Made by a program: the position numbers and the translations under genes
In this document: positions 42,159 to 53,663 of the stretch, in pieces
How the letters are laid out: every line of letters begins with the position of its first letter
How positions within the stretch are numbered: position 1 is the stretch's first letter
The notes under the pieces: model-generated
Database searches by the model: none
Seen by the model: only the letters and a program-made list of their open reading frames with translations
Told to the model about the DNA's origin: nothing
From: Naematelia aurantialba
Lineage: Eukaryota > Basidiomycota > Tremellomycetes > Tremellales > Naemateliaceae
Direction: 5' to 3'
Length of the DNA stretch: 64,000 nucleotides
Assembly: GCA_021527695.1 (NCBI GenBank)
Contig: JAKFAO010000004.1
Coordinates: forward strand, 1,405,001 to 1,469,000

Positions 42159-45100
42159 CTACTTCTTCTCCCCGTCAAATCGATCTTTTGCCTAATCCCA
42201 TCAGCACCTCCATCGCAGACCAGTCATTCGAGCAACTGACCAAATCCAGCGCTCGCCGCTGAAACCCTCCGGGGCCCTGCCAACTCGCCGCATCGTGACC
42301 CTTGGCCGCTCCTAGCCCTGCACGATTCTCAAACTGCTGCACCATGACTGGCTCGACCCTTCCTTCCCCAGCCACGCCCAGTCCCGTCCCGCTCTTCCAA
42401 CCCATCTTGGCCAACAACTGATTCCCCTTATTCGCCTCGTCCTTCCCTGGCTCGACCGACTCGGGTGGCGGCGGAGGTGGCTTCGGTCCTTCAAACTTGC
42501 GCTGTTTCGGTGGCGGAGCTGCCGTTTCCGCAGGATCAGGCCGATCAGGCTGGTTGAAGGCTGTACGACGTTCGGCTGCTCGATCTCGATATTTAGGCCC
42601 TTCTTCAGCACTGCCGTTGCCGCTGCCGATTGCTGCGTTCTTTCGCTTCTGGCCTGCTTCGCATACAGCCGGATCAAGGAGGTTAGTCTGTATTCACAAA
42701 TCCAGATAAAAAAAGCAGCATAGCGGGTTATCAGGTCAATACGTGCACACGCCGATGTTGAGTAGATGGACGACGCGGTGATCGGGCGGACGGCAATGGG
42801 AATGCATTCGATAGAGTATAGACAAGACGTCAGTTTCGGTTTCAAATGACCTTGGACCCACGGGTACCAAGGTATAGTCAGAAGAAAGAGGCGAGCCTTG
42901 TGAAGTTCCGATTGCGCATTGTGTTTCTTGAGCATCTCTTCACTCTTGAATTGACGTTGGCACAGTAGACAAGCCACTTTGCCGCTGCTTGCTAGCGTCA
43001 CAGTATCGGTGTAGTCAAAAGTCTCTGGGTTAGGAGCAGCAGGAGCCTTGGAGCTTGACGCGATCTGAGCATGGTCGTCAGCGGCGTGCAATTCTTTCCT
43101 CGCGTCAAGTCCCCTTGGTAGACATGGACCTACAGGTTGAGGCACACGAACGCCCAGAGCCGCATTTGCGTCCGACAAACCTTTGGGCGGCGCGTTGGCG
43201 TTCACCACACCAGGTGCTGCCAGCTCAGTCTTCTTGGTATTCCACTTGTTGATGTTCTTGGCGACCTATGAGGCGAAAACAAGACAAGCCATGTGAGCTG
43301 TTGTCCAGAAATCACTGAATAGCAGGTCTGAACCGCTCTTCACCTTCCGACTACTAGGTCCGATGATGGCAGCCACTCCTTTGGCTACGGCTGGCTCAGC
43401 AAAGCGATCAAGAAGAATATCCTGCAACGCACTTCGCGAGAGCAGAACCGTGTCTTTGCCCACCGCGTCCTCTTCTTCATCCACAAACGCTGGCTTGCTA
43501 CCAGAGATCGGCACGATACCCTCATTGTCGAGCTTGAGTCCAATCTTGATTGGCTGCATCGCCGTCATCGAGATACTGATTGGCGCGGTCTGTCCAGCAA
43601 CCGTTGACCCAGTAACTGAACTTGGAGGCGGAACTGTTTGAGGAGGAGCAGGACGACCAGCCAGCGAACCCAAGAAGGCCTTGACAGCGCCAGGTACAGG
43701 CTCCAGCTCTCCATTCAACATCACCGTAGGTGCTCCCTCCGGCACGAGTTCCAGAGCACCGCCCTTGTCGTGCCAATATGCACACCATTCGCCGTTGGGT
43801 TCATCGACAACTTCACTGCCGATACCGCCATTACGAGACGACTGCAGTAGAAATTCGCCACCGAGTGGCCCAGCGGGCGTAGCAACAAAGGTTCCTGGGT
43901 TGACGAATGACACGGCAACGGGGCGTTGTTGGATGCAGAATCCCTGGGGCTGGCTTGCCGGGTTCAAAAGGAACGGGAGCATTGCAGATGCAAGCTGGAA
44001 ATTGTCAGCTCGCCTTCTGACATTAACGTAGTGAGGAGCTGACTTCAGCAGTGACGAGTTCGACGAATGCGAATCCCCAACTACTTCTCGACTCGCGATC
44101 GACGATGAGCGCGACTCTGCACACTGTCTTTTCCGCCTCCTTCTCCCTGCCTTGTTTCCCCAGCATTCTGGCAATTTCCTGCGCCAGACGTCGGACAACC
44201 TCATTGGCACTCGCATGGAAGTCTAGACCGCGAAGCAGCAAGACCCTCTTCCCTGGACCGGGGGGCCCGATATCTCTCATGCCGTCAGACAGAGGTCTGT
44301 CATATCGGAACGAGCTGAGTCCGACTGTTGGTACGCCCGTATCCTGCGATGCAGCTTGCGAAGCGGAAAAGTCGATCTTGACTTTACGAGGATCGGAATG
44401 TGCGTACAGAGCAGGCATCAGGACTGCTGGCCAACTAAGCGACGTCAGCGGTCGTCAAGCGGTAGCGCAGATAGCCAACTTGTTATTGACGAATTCCTCC
44501 GCCCCTTCGATATCGGAAAACTGTGCGAAGCCAAAGAACTTTGACGCGCCGGTAAACTTGTCTTTGACAATCTTGACTGAATCGACGAGACATTTGTGCT
44601 CGGTGCGCAGGTAGCCCATCAACTGAGTCGAGTCAGCCAGGGAAGAGACTTCACAGATCACACATTTGTGTGTCTGACGGTAAGAATGCAAGGGGAAGTG
44701 AAGCGGTGTCTGGAACTTACATCGCTGTCTGTCAATTCTGGGTCAAGGCCAAGGAAGATGACATCGCGACTTGGGGCCGATGGACCTTTACTTCCCTTCT
44801 TGAGCCCCTCACCGCCAGTCAGGCTAGCTCCGCTCTTCTACAAGCTATAAGCCTCTGTCACGATGACCTGAGAAACCGCCAAACTCACAAATGTCTCTTC
44901 CACATCCCTTCCTCTCTCCCACTGTGGTTCACCGGGGTGCACATCTTGCACTCTTGGTGGGAACTCTTCTCTGTCCGCTACCATCCCCCTGACGTCTCCC
45001 CTACCCTCATTTGCATATCCATATTCGTCCCTTCTTTCCCTCTCCCTGGACGGCCGCACATACCGGTCCTCTGCGACCCGGTCTGCATCCTGGCCGCGAC

Positions 45101-45395
45101 GAGGAGGGTACTCGGATTCATCCTCATACCGCCTTGGCGGGATGCCCTCACCGTGACGCCTCGGAGCATAGTCATCTTGGTACCTCCGCGGCGGGGGTGG
45201 CGGCGAGCGCTCACCCTCGTACCGACGCGGAGCAGGAGGTGGGAGACTCCGGTCGTCTGCATATCGAGCGTCTCGTCCTGGGGGATCGCCAAACCGACGA
45301 GGCGGGGGGGATGGCGAGCGGGAAAATGGCCGAGAGGGGGAGTAACGGCGTTGCCGATATGGCGGGGGTGATCTTGATCGAGGTCTGTACGACAT
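42159..45395 (-). CDS. RBM5/RBM10-like splicing regulator (RRM, C2H2, G-patch)
   Basis: Nuclear RNA-binding protein, spliced on the minus strand from ATG 45393-45395. Order: Arg/Ser/Pro-rich N terminus (SYRPRSRSPPPYRQRR); RRM1 with RDVIFLGLDPELTDSD, LMGYLRTEHKCLVDSVKIVK, KFFGFAQFSD and WPAVLMPALYAH; a second RRM-like unit with KRVLLLRGLDFHASANEVV and SSWGFAFVELVTAE; a linker; VAKNINKWNTKKTEL; a C2H2 finger ACLLCQRQFKSEEMLKKH; the block KYRDRAAERRTAFNQPDRP; a G-patch LLAKMGWKSGTGLGVAGEG; and RRALDLAKDRFDGEKK at the end, the last two joined by an intron. The finger exon seems to end at a GC rather than GT donor (42897/42896). RBM5/10 function in alternative splicing is known from animals; the role here is inferred. 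Confidence 0.87.
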
Positions 45396-45638
45396 GGTCG
45401 TTACAGCCTGTAGGTGTCGTCCACTGAGTTGGGGGATTAAGACAAGTGTAGAGTAATGTGGAAGGCGTTCACAAACCGGCAGTTGAACTGCACCTCGAAA
45501 GACACAGGAAGGTAGGCGCCACGTTACGTAATGCCGCGTATCTCCGGGCGTTGTGGTGCTTTGGCGGGTGTATACAGCATACAGCATCAGTGTTACCATC
45601 CCTTGTTCAGCAGTGTCAAACAGGCGCAGAACGACACG
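45396..45638. promoter_or_regulatory. Divergent promoter region RBM-like/B15
   Basis: 243 bp between opposing starts. Contains an 8-bp palindrome TTACGTAA at 45524-45531, a typical bZIP-type half-site pair. Which gene it serves is unknown. Confidence 0.4.
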
Positions 45639-46512
45639 ATGGCTGGTGGGCACGGACACGGATACAGTGAGTCTCCTCTGTTGGAAATACGCACAGGCTT
45701 TGGACAGATTCGCTGATGGCGCCTTTGCAGGTCCCGTCAAAGTAAGCTTTCTTCCCTTGCTCGACTCTGGCGAGGTGTGGTGTGGTGTGGCTGACACCTG
45801 CAGTACGACCCGGCGATCGACCGATGGGCGCACATGGTGAGTGCTGGCTGGTGTATCCTTGATCCTATCATTGTACTGTCACATGTCACTGTCGCCCGCG
45901 TCGAGCGTTGCCGTCGCCAATGTGCCACAGTCCTTCCATTGGACCCAATTGTATCCCTCGTTAATGACCAAGTCTGTAATATGCTGACATGACCAGCGAG
46001 AACATGTCTATGAGCACTTCAAATTCACTCCCAAGAACACCCGTATCCTGCTCGTCTTAGCTGGTGTTGTCCCGTTCTTGACTTATCTCGGTGCAAAGAC
46101 GTTCTACGTGAGTTGCTGCGTTTCTACCTTGTCTACCTTCTGTCTCTTCTGTCTCTCCTGTCTCTCCTGTCTCTCCTGTCTCTCCTGTCTCTCCTGTCTC
46201 TCCTGTCTCTCCTGTCTCTTCTCTTCTTCTCTATCTTATCTCCCCCACCTCTCTGTTGTATCTGTTCTCTACCTCCTCTCCGATGTCCACCTTCTCTACC
46301 TTGTCCACCTTTCCTCCGGCACCTTGTCAGCTCTCCCCCCTTCTCTTGCCACATTTCCCCTTCTGTCGGCTCTGTCTACTCTCCGTCGTCTCTGTTTGCG
46401 CCACCTTTGTCCCCGCTCACTCGCGCCACAGCGCCGATACGACCTTCTCGCTCCACCACGCGACGAGCCCAACATGCTTGCAAAGCCCCTGGCACCACCT
46501 CGCAAAGCATGA
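45639..46512 (+). CDS. Mitochondrial complex I B15-like subunit (NDUFB4 family)
   Basis: Small accessory subunit of NADH:ubiquinone oxidoreductase, about 86 residues, from five exons. The first encodes MAGGHGHGY; then SPVK, YDPAIDRWAHM, REHVYEHFKFTPKNTRILL and the membrane helix VLAGVVPFLTYLGAKTFY. The last exon gives RRYDLLAPPRDEPNMLAKP and a basic end. The motif V-K-Y-D-P-A-x-x-R-W followed by F-x-F-T-P and one transmembrane helix is characteristic of the B15/NDUFB4 family. The presence of complex I subunits fits a basidiomycete yeast rather than a Saccharomyces-type one. The fourth intron contains a 9-bp minisatellite. Confidence 0.82.
46138..46216 (+). repeat. CTGTCTCTC minisatellite in a B15 intron
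   Basis: About eight tandem copies of the 9-bp unit CTGTCTCTC, the first copy differing by one base. It lies within the intron that begins near 46109. Confidence 0.9.
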
Positions 46513-46579
46513 CCGCATACCAGACGGATATTAGATAGTGTATACCTCGAGGACGCAGTCAGACTCCAATGTAACAGCA

Positions 46580-46735
46580 TAGCATGACTGGAGGTACGGT
46601 GCCCAGATATACTAGAGACGACAACATAATATGACTGGGCCAGTGCCCAAATCGACTAGATCCAACAACATGACATGGGTAATTCCCAGGAGTACCAGAT
46701 CCCACAAGACCAGATGACTGGTCATCCATTCCCAA
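46580..46735 (+). repeat. Degenerate repeats of about 45 bp between convergent genes
   Basis: Three to four imperfect copies share ATGACTGG, TGCCCA.AT, CTAGA or CCAGATCC and ACAACA in the same order (starts near 46583, 46631, 46673 and 46714). They fill the gap between the B15 and TAPT1 3' ends. Confidence 0.55.
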
Positions 46736-46737
46736 AT

Positions 46738-49700
46738 CTACCAGATCCGCTTGACCATAGTCCACCGCTCAACTTCCTCCAGCTTCCAAGATTTCTTCTT
46801 CTCATTCTTAACTGCCGTTCTGGCCTGTGTCTGCCCAGAATGAGGACGACCATGCTCATGCGAACGCGGGGACGTGGGCGAGGTATATTCTGGCAGGTCG
46901 TCGTCGGGATGCGACAAGTACTCTGTAGTCTGCTTGTTGTACTCCTACACACCGGCAGCATCAGCATTAGCATGAGCACCAGCACCAGCATCCGACAGGC
47001 GTCGCCATTCCACGCGAGCGACAAAGGACAAGGACAGGGACAAGGACATGGGCAAGACATACTGTCTCTGCGTTGGATTCTCCTACTGCTGATCTGCCAA
47101 AATCGTTGACTGCGTCTTCGGCTTCTCGAACCTCCATGCCCTCCTGTCTCAGAGCAGAATAACTCAATAACGAGAGGCCCAGTAATACTTTGAGCGCTAC
47201 CAAGCTGCATCCCGTTAGCATCACCTACACCGGACACGTTTACTACAAACGCGTAAATCCCTAGGAAACTCACCATCCCCATGCACTGAGGCCTACCGCG
47301 ATCCCAGCAGTCCACTTGACAGCCCACCAAGCCCAAGCAGCCTTGGAAACTCCCGCTATCTCGTCGGTATGATATGATGCAGTCGTCAACATGCCTACAG
47401 CCTGCGCTCCCACCCGGATCACAAGGCAGGCAAGCGGGATCGAAGCAAATCCAAGCCGACGCGCCACCAATGGCGATTGGTCCAGCAGGATCGGATGCTG
47501 CTCGTCAGCTTACGATATCTCAACATAGCACACCTTTCGTCCCTTTGGTCGCGCTTGTCCAGCTAAGAGAACGTCCTTGGCTAACACGTCGGTGAAGCGG
47601 CCGTAGACACTGGCGCGAACATGATTGAACTTTGTGATAAAAGCGTGCTTGAGCCAGTCGACCAGCATCTCAGAAATGATCACAAATAACACGGGCTAGG
47701 CGTCGTTAGCTCGACTATACATGACCTGCTTAATCTGCGTACCGAGAGAATCGAGTCGACAAGACTTTTGCCCCGCATGAAGCTCTTGGGCAGAAAGGCG
47801 ATCTCCGAGCCAGCCATTTCGATCATATTTCGAAGTGCAATGACAGTGAGCATCAATCCGAGCTGAAACCGTTCCACGATGTCTGCTTCAGTAAGCCTTC
47901 TGAACCTACGCATTCAAGGGCCGACTAACCGGCACACATGATCTGGAACAAGTTTTCCTTTTCAAACTTTTTGAACACGGCTAGCTCCGTCAGTTGAGCC
48001 TCGAGTCACACGGATATCGCTCACAGCCTTTGATCTCGACAAACTGGTTGCTGATCAACAACGATAACAAGGTGTAGTCGTACGAATTGATGGCGACATT
48101 GAGCGAGACAAGCATATAGAAATAGATCAACGTGTGCGCCACTTACACTGATCAGCGCGCGAACTCGTGGGAGCGGCGACAAGCTCACAGACATAGCACA
48201 GCGCCAGCATGAAGAAGAAAACAGGACGGGCTTGATGTCGTTTACGACCTTTACCCCGGGGTGCAAGCGTATTGCGTGCGAACAGTGTATCGAGAACATC
48301 CTGACCGAACGCGCAGCACAGTCTGTCGGCAATCTGAATGTGTCCATCAGCCCAAGCTCTTTTCTCTGCTGCCTGTTCCCATCCACTGTTCAACCCTGGC
48401 ATTGTCCCCGTCATCAAGCCTCTCTGCCTTGACGCCCTCCAGCTACTTTGCACGGCGAAACAGTATCGGCCGACTCACCTCGAGAGCATTGAAGATAACA
48501 TAAAGCTTGATCGTGTCCTGGCCTCGAACAGAATGGTACATCTTACTGGCGTCCGTGGCGACAAGCAATATTCCGGTCGGGATAACTAGCAGTGCGAGCC
48601 TCATCATAGCCTGCACTTGCGAGCGCGTCGGTCTCGGCGCCGACGCGCCCTTCCTTCTGCTCCACAGATTCGCGCTGGCGAGCGCCGCACGCACGGGAAG
48701 GATTGTGAAGTTATACAGGAACGTATCGAGGCATAGGAGTGAGCCGAAAAGTGTCAGACGCTCGACTGCCAGTGGGACAGCGAGGAAGTTAGAGATCCGC
48801 TCCCTGTAGCTTGTCAGTGACCCAATCTTACATTCCGGCTTCCAGCTGCAAGGGAGAACATGGAAAGGCAAACTTGGGCGGAGATCAGTCTTCATCTCAC
48901 CATTTGCCATCCACTATCCATCCCTCCCAGTCCTCTGCACCAACTTCATCAGTCAGTAGATCCCACAAGCTCAATCCCCCTCTGCCTCCGGTCTCCTCTG
49001 CGTCCTCGTCCTCCGTCCTTTGCCCATCTGGGACACCCGGAGTCTCCGGTGACGTCAACATAGCATTATCTCGCTTTGGCAATGGAATGTTCCCTCTCCC
49101 ATCGTCATCGAGGTCGAGCGTAGGCCCCCGTGACATAGCAGGCCAGAAGACGTCCTCGGCATTGTCGCTCCGCGCAGCTAGTAAACCCAGCCTGGCCAAA
49201 GCACCCTCTACGTCGTCTTTTTCTGTTCTAGGCAAGTCGGTGGTGCTCGCAAACCGAGGTGAAGGGGGCAGGCTGGAGTAGGTTGTCTGTCGGCTCATTG
49301 CAGGAGCCGCAATGGCGTGCTGGATCTGGGAGAAAATGGCCGATGAGGAGGTATGCAATGGAAGGTCGAGGTGTGGTAAAGCCGGATGAGAGAGAGCAAG
49401 AGAGAGGGAGCTCGTGGAGGAGTTGGGACGTAGTCTAGGCCGGGGTCGAGCATCCATAGACTGATTATGGACGTGGACGCCATCGTGGCCGTTTGACCGG
49501 ATATGCGTGTGTGAGACTATGGTGGCATTGGAGTCGCGGGCCCAGAGAACCGGCCGGGAACGAGAGGAAGAAGTATCTGACAGCGATAGAGCATCTTCTA
49601 GCTCTTCAGCCTGCCACCTGCATCAGTGGTGGGACTGGCAAAAGGGGCTCAACAGACCTCTTGGTCCCTCAGGATCTCTTCCAGCTCCTGCATCCTGGCC

Positions 49701-49810
49701 GACCCGTTTGCTCTGTAGGTTGGGTCTGCGCTGTTCGATCTCCGCACTGGTCGACGCCTGGCTGGTGGCCTACTTCCTCCACCGCCAGAAGACTGCCTCT
49801 CCTGCTCCAT
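46738..49810 (-). CDS. TAPT1/Emp65 family ER multipass membrane protein
   Basis: Multipass membrane protein; yeast Emp65 works in the ER with Slp1 in quality control, and human TAPT1 affects ciliary and skeletal biology. Spliced on the minus strand from ATG 49808-49810 to TAG 46738-46740. Blocks in order: disordered N terminus with MQELEEILRDQE and LSLWDLLTDEVG; WERISNFLAVPLAVERLTLF and CLDTFLYNFTILPVRA; VIPTGILLVATDASKMYHSV, RGQDTIKLYVIFNALE, ADRLCCAFGQDVLDTLF; SLNVAINSYDYTLLSLLISN, QFVEIKGSVFKKFEKENLFQ; CADIVERFQLGLMLTVIALR; SEMLVDWLKHAFITKFNHVR and SVYGRFTDVL. These are the core TAPT1 signatures. The C terminus is basic/acidic. An earlier start at 49457 would lose the first 90 or so residues and is less likely, because the upstream exon splices in phase. 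Confidence 0.9.
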
Positions 49811-49952
49811 CGTGCAAAGAGTCGATGGTAGAAGATGACAACACAGTGACAGGACGAAGACGGAAATAGTGCCAGAAATCAAGACGGATATTTAAAGCAT
49901 AAAGTCTGTCGAACAGATCCACATTCTTGCAACCACGGTGAGCGATGAGCTC

Positions 49953-51421
49953 ATGAGCTCACAACATGCTACAAGACAGCGCCATGTTGTATCTGCAGAC
50001 GGCACAAACGCGGCAATCCCTGCGACTGAGGACGGACCGTTACCTGTGGAAGCATGGGAGAAAGTGTTGTGGAAGCGACAGCCCTTCCCGGACAACCACG
50101 TCCCACCGAGCTTTCTCCAGGACCTGCAGCACCTCCGTGAGCCTAGCCTCGCAGCACGTCCCCCCCGCATCCTCCGCCACCCTTCAAATTCCCCAATCTG
50201 AACGACGCAGTACACTGACAAGTCCCGCCTCTAGCATCGCGGCCTCGACCTACACTTGACTCACTGTTCTTCGTGGCCTTGCCGATAACGCAGCACCTCG
50301 CTGTGATCGCGCTATTCATTGCTGTCTTCTATGGGCTGCTGATCGGGTCTCTCGAAGCATCCGAAGTAGGATGGACGTGCGTCGGCCTGGGTCTCTTAGG
50401 TCATTGGATCCGCCGCTGGGGCTGGGCTGTCGACGTGGACGAACCTCATCCCGCAAATTCTGGTACGGGTACCCGCTCAGACAGCTGAGACGTCGATGCC
50501 TCGAGGGGTATCCGCTGACCAATATACAGACAGAATACTGCCTTCTCCAACAGTAGTTAGACCTCTGATCCTCCCGCCATTGCTGCTGTCCCTCCTGGCA
50601 CCGGTCCTGGGCACACTCACATCCGCAACGACGTCAGACAGTATCTGGCCGCTCGCTGGCGGCTTGTTTTTTGTGCACCTCCTCCTGGCTGACTTTAAGA
50701 CCGGAAGAGATGCTCGACAGAGGCGACGGGAGAGATTGAAGCGCGAGGAGAGGAGAAGGAGGAATAGGATGAGTCATGTAGAAGTGGACATTGTTGAGGA
50801 GAAGAGGTATCTCCTCCCTGCTTCCTGTCTCCTCCTGCTCTTCCCTTCTTTCTTTCCTTCTTCCTCTCTCCCATCTTCATTTCCTTCCTTCCTTCCTTCT
50901 GTCTGGACATACGCGTCCAAGCTCACTGTCTTCTGATATATAGCCTGACATCGTCCCTGTCGTTCACTTCAGCCCTATGCGCATCGGTCGTCCTCGCATC
51001 TCGCCTCCCTTCTACCGCACACGTCTTCTCTCTTGTCCTACTCTCAGTCGGCCTCTTTGCCGGATGGCCGGTCATCGCCAAAGGCGTGCGAGTGGGTGTC
51101 TGTCTCTTGCTGTCCCTACATCAACTGACAAAGAACGTTTTGTAGGAAGCAGGGCGTGTATTCTCCATCACGTTGACGGGGTCTATGATTCTCCTGGCGG
51201 TATCGTTCTTCCCACGCAGCACTTTGTACATGCATCCCCCCAAGGGCGAGGTGGCCCTCATCGGATTGTCCGGGCCTCTGCTCATCTTCCTCCTTGTCAT
51301 CATACTTGTCAATGTCGTGGGGCCAGGCATGCTGTGGTACGGCTGGCGATGGAAGACGCGACGCCGTGGTGGCTGGGACGTAGCTGTTGTCAGATTGCGC
51401 AGGCCCAAGAAAGACAATTAG
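49953..51421 (+). CDS. GPI2: GPI2/PIG-C, GPI-GlcNAc transferase subunit
   Basis: Membrane subunit of the complex that starts GPI-anchor synthesis at the ER by adding GlcNAc to phosphatidylinositol. Exons: 49953-50136, 50235 onward, then three more to TAG 51419-51421. Diagnostic N-terminal block: EAWEKVLWKRQPFPDNHVPP followed by SFLQDLQHL. Several hydrophobic helices follow, including ITQHLAVIALFIAVFYGLLI, RPLILPPLLLSLLAPVLGTL, HVFSLVLLSVGLFAGWPVIA, and EVALIGLSGPLLIFLLVIIL near the end. A basic loop RDARQRRRERLKREERRRRN lies between two of them. A three-codon upstream frame (ATG at 49945) overlaps the start by one base pair step (ATGA). The fourth intron is pyrimidine-rich with TTCC repeats. 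Confidence 0.88.
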
Positions 51422-51592
51422 TTGGGAGACACGAGAGCGGTGATTGCTGGATGCATGGTATGCTTCCCGTACCGAGCCGCAATCGTCTCAAAAGTCCTAC
51501 AACACCTCCCCAAGCCAGTGCGCGAACTTCCTCCTAGCCAGATGTAGCGCAGCTTGTCGGGGTCGTTCGACAACCGACACTACATCTTCGAA

Positions 51593-51957
51593 TTACACCT
51601 TGAAGCCGAGACTCCTCATGCACTGCTGATGCGCCGCCACAAGCTCGCGGCACTGCTCCGTCGCTTCTTCCGCCGGGAACTTGAGGAAACAATCATCTCG
51701 CTTAGACTTGGTCTGAGGGCACGCACAGCATCTATACACAGGTCAGCTTGTTGCACCGTGCGGATTCATGAAGCTGACGGTTTCAGCCCTTCTGGGTTGA
51801 GGGGGTTGACGTCTTTCGGCGCGCAGGCGAGAGCGACTTCGGGTGATGAGGATCGGGAAGAAACGGGCGACGAGGATGAAGATCTGCAAGAGTCAGTCGT
51901 GCAAGGATGCTCGTTGAGAAACGACTGACGAAGAGCCAAAGCCTAGGAAGGACACCA
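51593..51957 (-). CDS. COX17: COX17 copper chaperone for cytochrome c oxidase
   Basis: Small twin Cx9C protein of the mitochondrial intermembrane space that delivers copper to Sco1 and Cox11. Three exons on the minus strand from ATG 51955-51957 to TAA 51593-51595, about 90 residues. After a Ser-rich N terminus, the core reads LNPEGLKPCCACPQTKSKRD, DCFLKFPAEEATEQC, and RELVAAHQQCMRSLGF. The K-P-C-C-x-C copper site is complete and the four structural cysteines are at Cx9C-type spacing (second arm C-x9-C: CRELVAAHQQC). The copper-site cysteines appear only after splicing. It is divergent from the LYR-protein gene. Confidence 0.92.
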
Positions 51958-52221
51958 TGCTGCAGGTTACAGATGAGGAGCTGTGAGCAGGACCAACGAC
52001 AATATGCAAGACTGAGAGAAGTATGGATTACAAAACGCGAAATCTCGGACCTCCACTAGAAGCAAAGGGGTGATCGAATAAGGGACAGAGGCTGATGCCG
52101 GCGGATGCGGGCCGATGACGATTTCAGTAGTGCAAGACGAGTGGATATCGCGACTGACATACTCAAAACTCGTATCCGCCTCTTGTCTCTCAGTCCCACT
52201 CACGGATTGAGACTTGAACCG
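51958..52221. promoter_or_regulatory. Divergent promoter region COX17/ETFRF1-like
   Basis: 264 bp between two nuclear genes for mitochondrial proteins; co-regulation is plausible but no site was identified. Confidence 0.4.
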
Positions 52222-53057
52222 ATGAGGTCGCCGTATCTAGTGGTCCGGAATGGTGTAGTGCTGTCATCGCGTTTCACACAGACGACCACTCGATATGCAT
52301 CGACGTTGTCCGCACCGTCACCCCCATCATCAACAGCAACGACAGCAACATCGACATTGGCAACATCGGCACCCCCACCTACCGCTTCTGGACAGGCGAC
52401 AAGTCCGACAGCCGATGCATCAGAAAGTGCCGACTCACCGCCCGATCTCTCCCTGCTCCGATTACACGCTATCAGGCTGTACAAGGAGGTGAGTCGCGTA
52501 CCGTCCCATATTCGCCGTCAAGAGCCTCTCGCTGATACCACGCCAGCTGCATCGATTAGGGAGGGAGTAGTGAGCCCGATCTTCCATCATGAGGGAAACA
52601 GGATTGACAGCTATCAGTCCTGATCCGGCATACAAGTTCAACGATCGTTTGCGTCGAGCTTTCGAAAGTGCGTTCCTAGCTCGTTTCCAACTCCCCAACA
52701 TGTGTCTATCCTGTCTTTTTTGCACGAGAAGCAATGATTCCTCCGGATGATGCGTACATGTTCTTGTAATCTTTTGGAGTACTGACTGTCCCTCTTAGAA
52801 AACGCAAATGTCTCCGACCCAGAGACTCTTCAGAAACAACTCGCCCTCGGCGAACACATCAAGAAAGGTCAGTGTTCCAAGCCTTGCACATTCAACCTAC
52901 ACCAAGTGGTCGCTCCCATTCTCACATGCGCCTAATTCCGTCAGTCGGTCTTTGCTGATCCTCCACAGAGGTACTCGCCCTCATCTCGCTCAAGAAGTAC
53001 CGTCACCTCAGACGGCATTACCACCCGGACGAGCCTCCGCGAGCAGCTTCTTCGTGA
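52222..53057 (+). CDS. LYR-motif mitochondrial protein, ETFRF1/LYRM5-like
   Basis: LYR proteins bind acyl carrier protein in the mitochondrial matrix; human ETFRF1 deflavinates electron-transfer flavoprotein. Exons run from ATG 52222 through four introns to TGA 53055-53057. A Ser/Thr-rich, Arg-containing N terminus (RNGVVLSSRFTQTTTRYAST) looks like a mitochondrial presequence. The LYR core is LRLHAIRLYKELHRLGREYP, then FNDRLRRAFEKNANVSDPET, LQKQLALGEHIKKEVLALIS and LKKYRHLRRHY. The L-Y-K-x-L-x-x-L-G-R-x-Y-P pattern and L-x-x-G-E motif match the LYRM5 subfamily better than other LYR proteins. Complete, with a short Pro-rich tail. Confidence 0.85.
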
Positions 53058-53663
53058 TCGCCGCCGCGTCGCCTCGTCTCGCCACCGTTTCTTATCGCCC
53101 TTGGTTTCGTTTTGCAACCATTCAGCCTGCTGCTTTCCATGTTCAGTATATCCAGAATCTTGGTTTCCATGTGATTCCACGACGAGCCAATTGTACCCGT
53201 CTCAATTTCTGCAACGATCTTCACGAGTCGCTCCGTCCCGCTGCCTTCCCGTTCTCGTCGTCCCCATGTACCGATACTATTCTCTATCTTTTTCACGATA
53301 CTGGATGCTCGCTTCGTCCGGTACGATAATCTGTGCATCCATTCCAAGGTATCTATAATATGCAGGGTATTCGTCTCGTCCAGTAATGTCCTCTGCCCAT
53401 GCTCGGACTTCTCTTCACTCGTCTCCATTCAAGTCATTCACATATCTGTCCATACTTCACTCTCGCAGAAGAACCTTCGAGCGCGGCCCCTTCTCACAAC
53501 AAACAGACAGCACGAGGTGCTAAGCAAGCAGATTTCACGTGGCCCTTCAGCGAAGCCAGAGTCTACGCTCGTTGTCGTCCAGGCTTGCCCGAGTTGCGCT
53601 TATCACTGAGGCACTCCGTCAACTTGGCCGCACTAGAACAACCGAGCTAGGCATTCTGTGCAC
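53058..53663. other. Intergenic region between convergent ETFRF1-like gene and UTP20
   Basis: About 600 bp of 3' flanks. A minus-strand frame of 136 codons exists but overlaps the LYR coding exon and has no recognisable features. Nothing else is seen. Confidence 0.4.

Noticed and set aside
46078..46512. Cys-Leu-Ser repeat protein open frame
   Set aside because: It reads through the minisatellite intron of the B15 gene; the flanking exons splice around it.
53018..53428. 136-codon minus-strand open frame
   Set aside because: It overlaps the last LYR-protein exon and has no recognisable feature.
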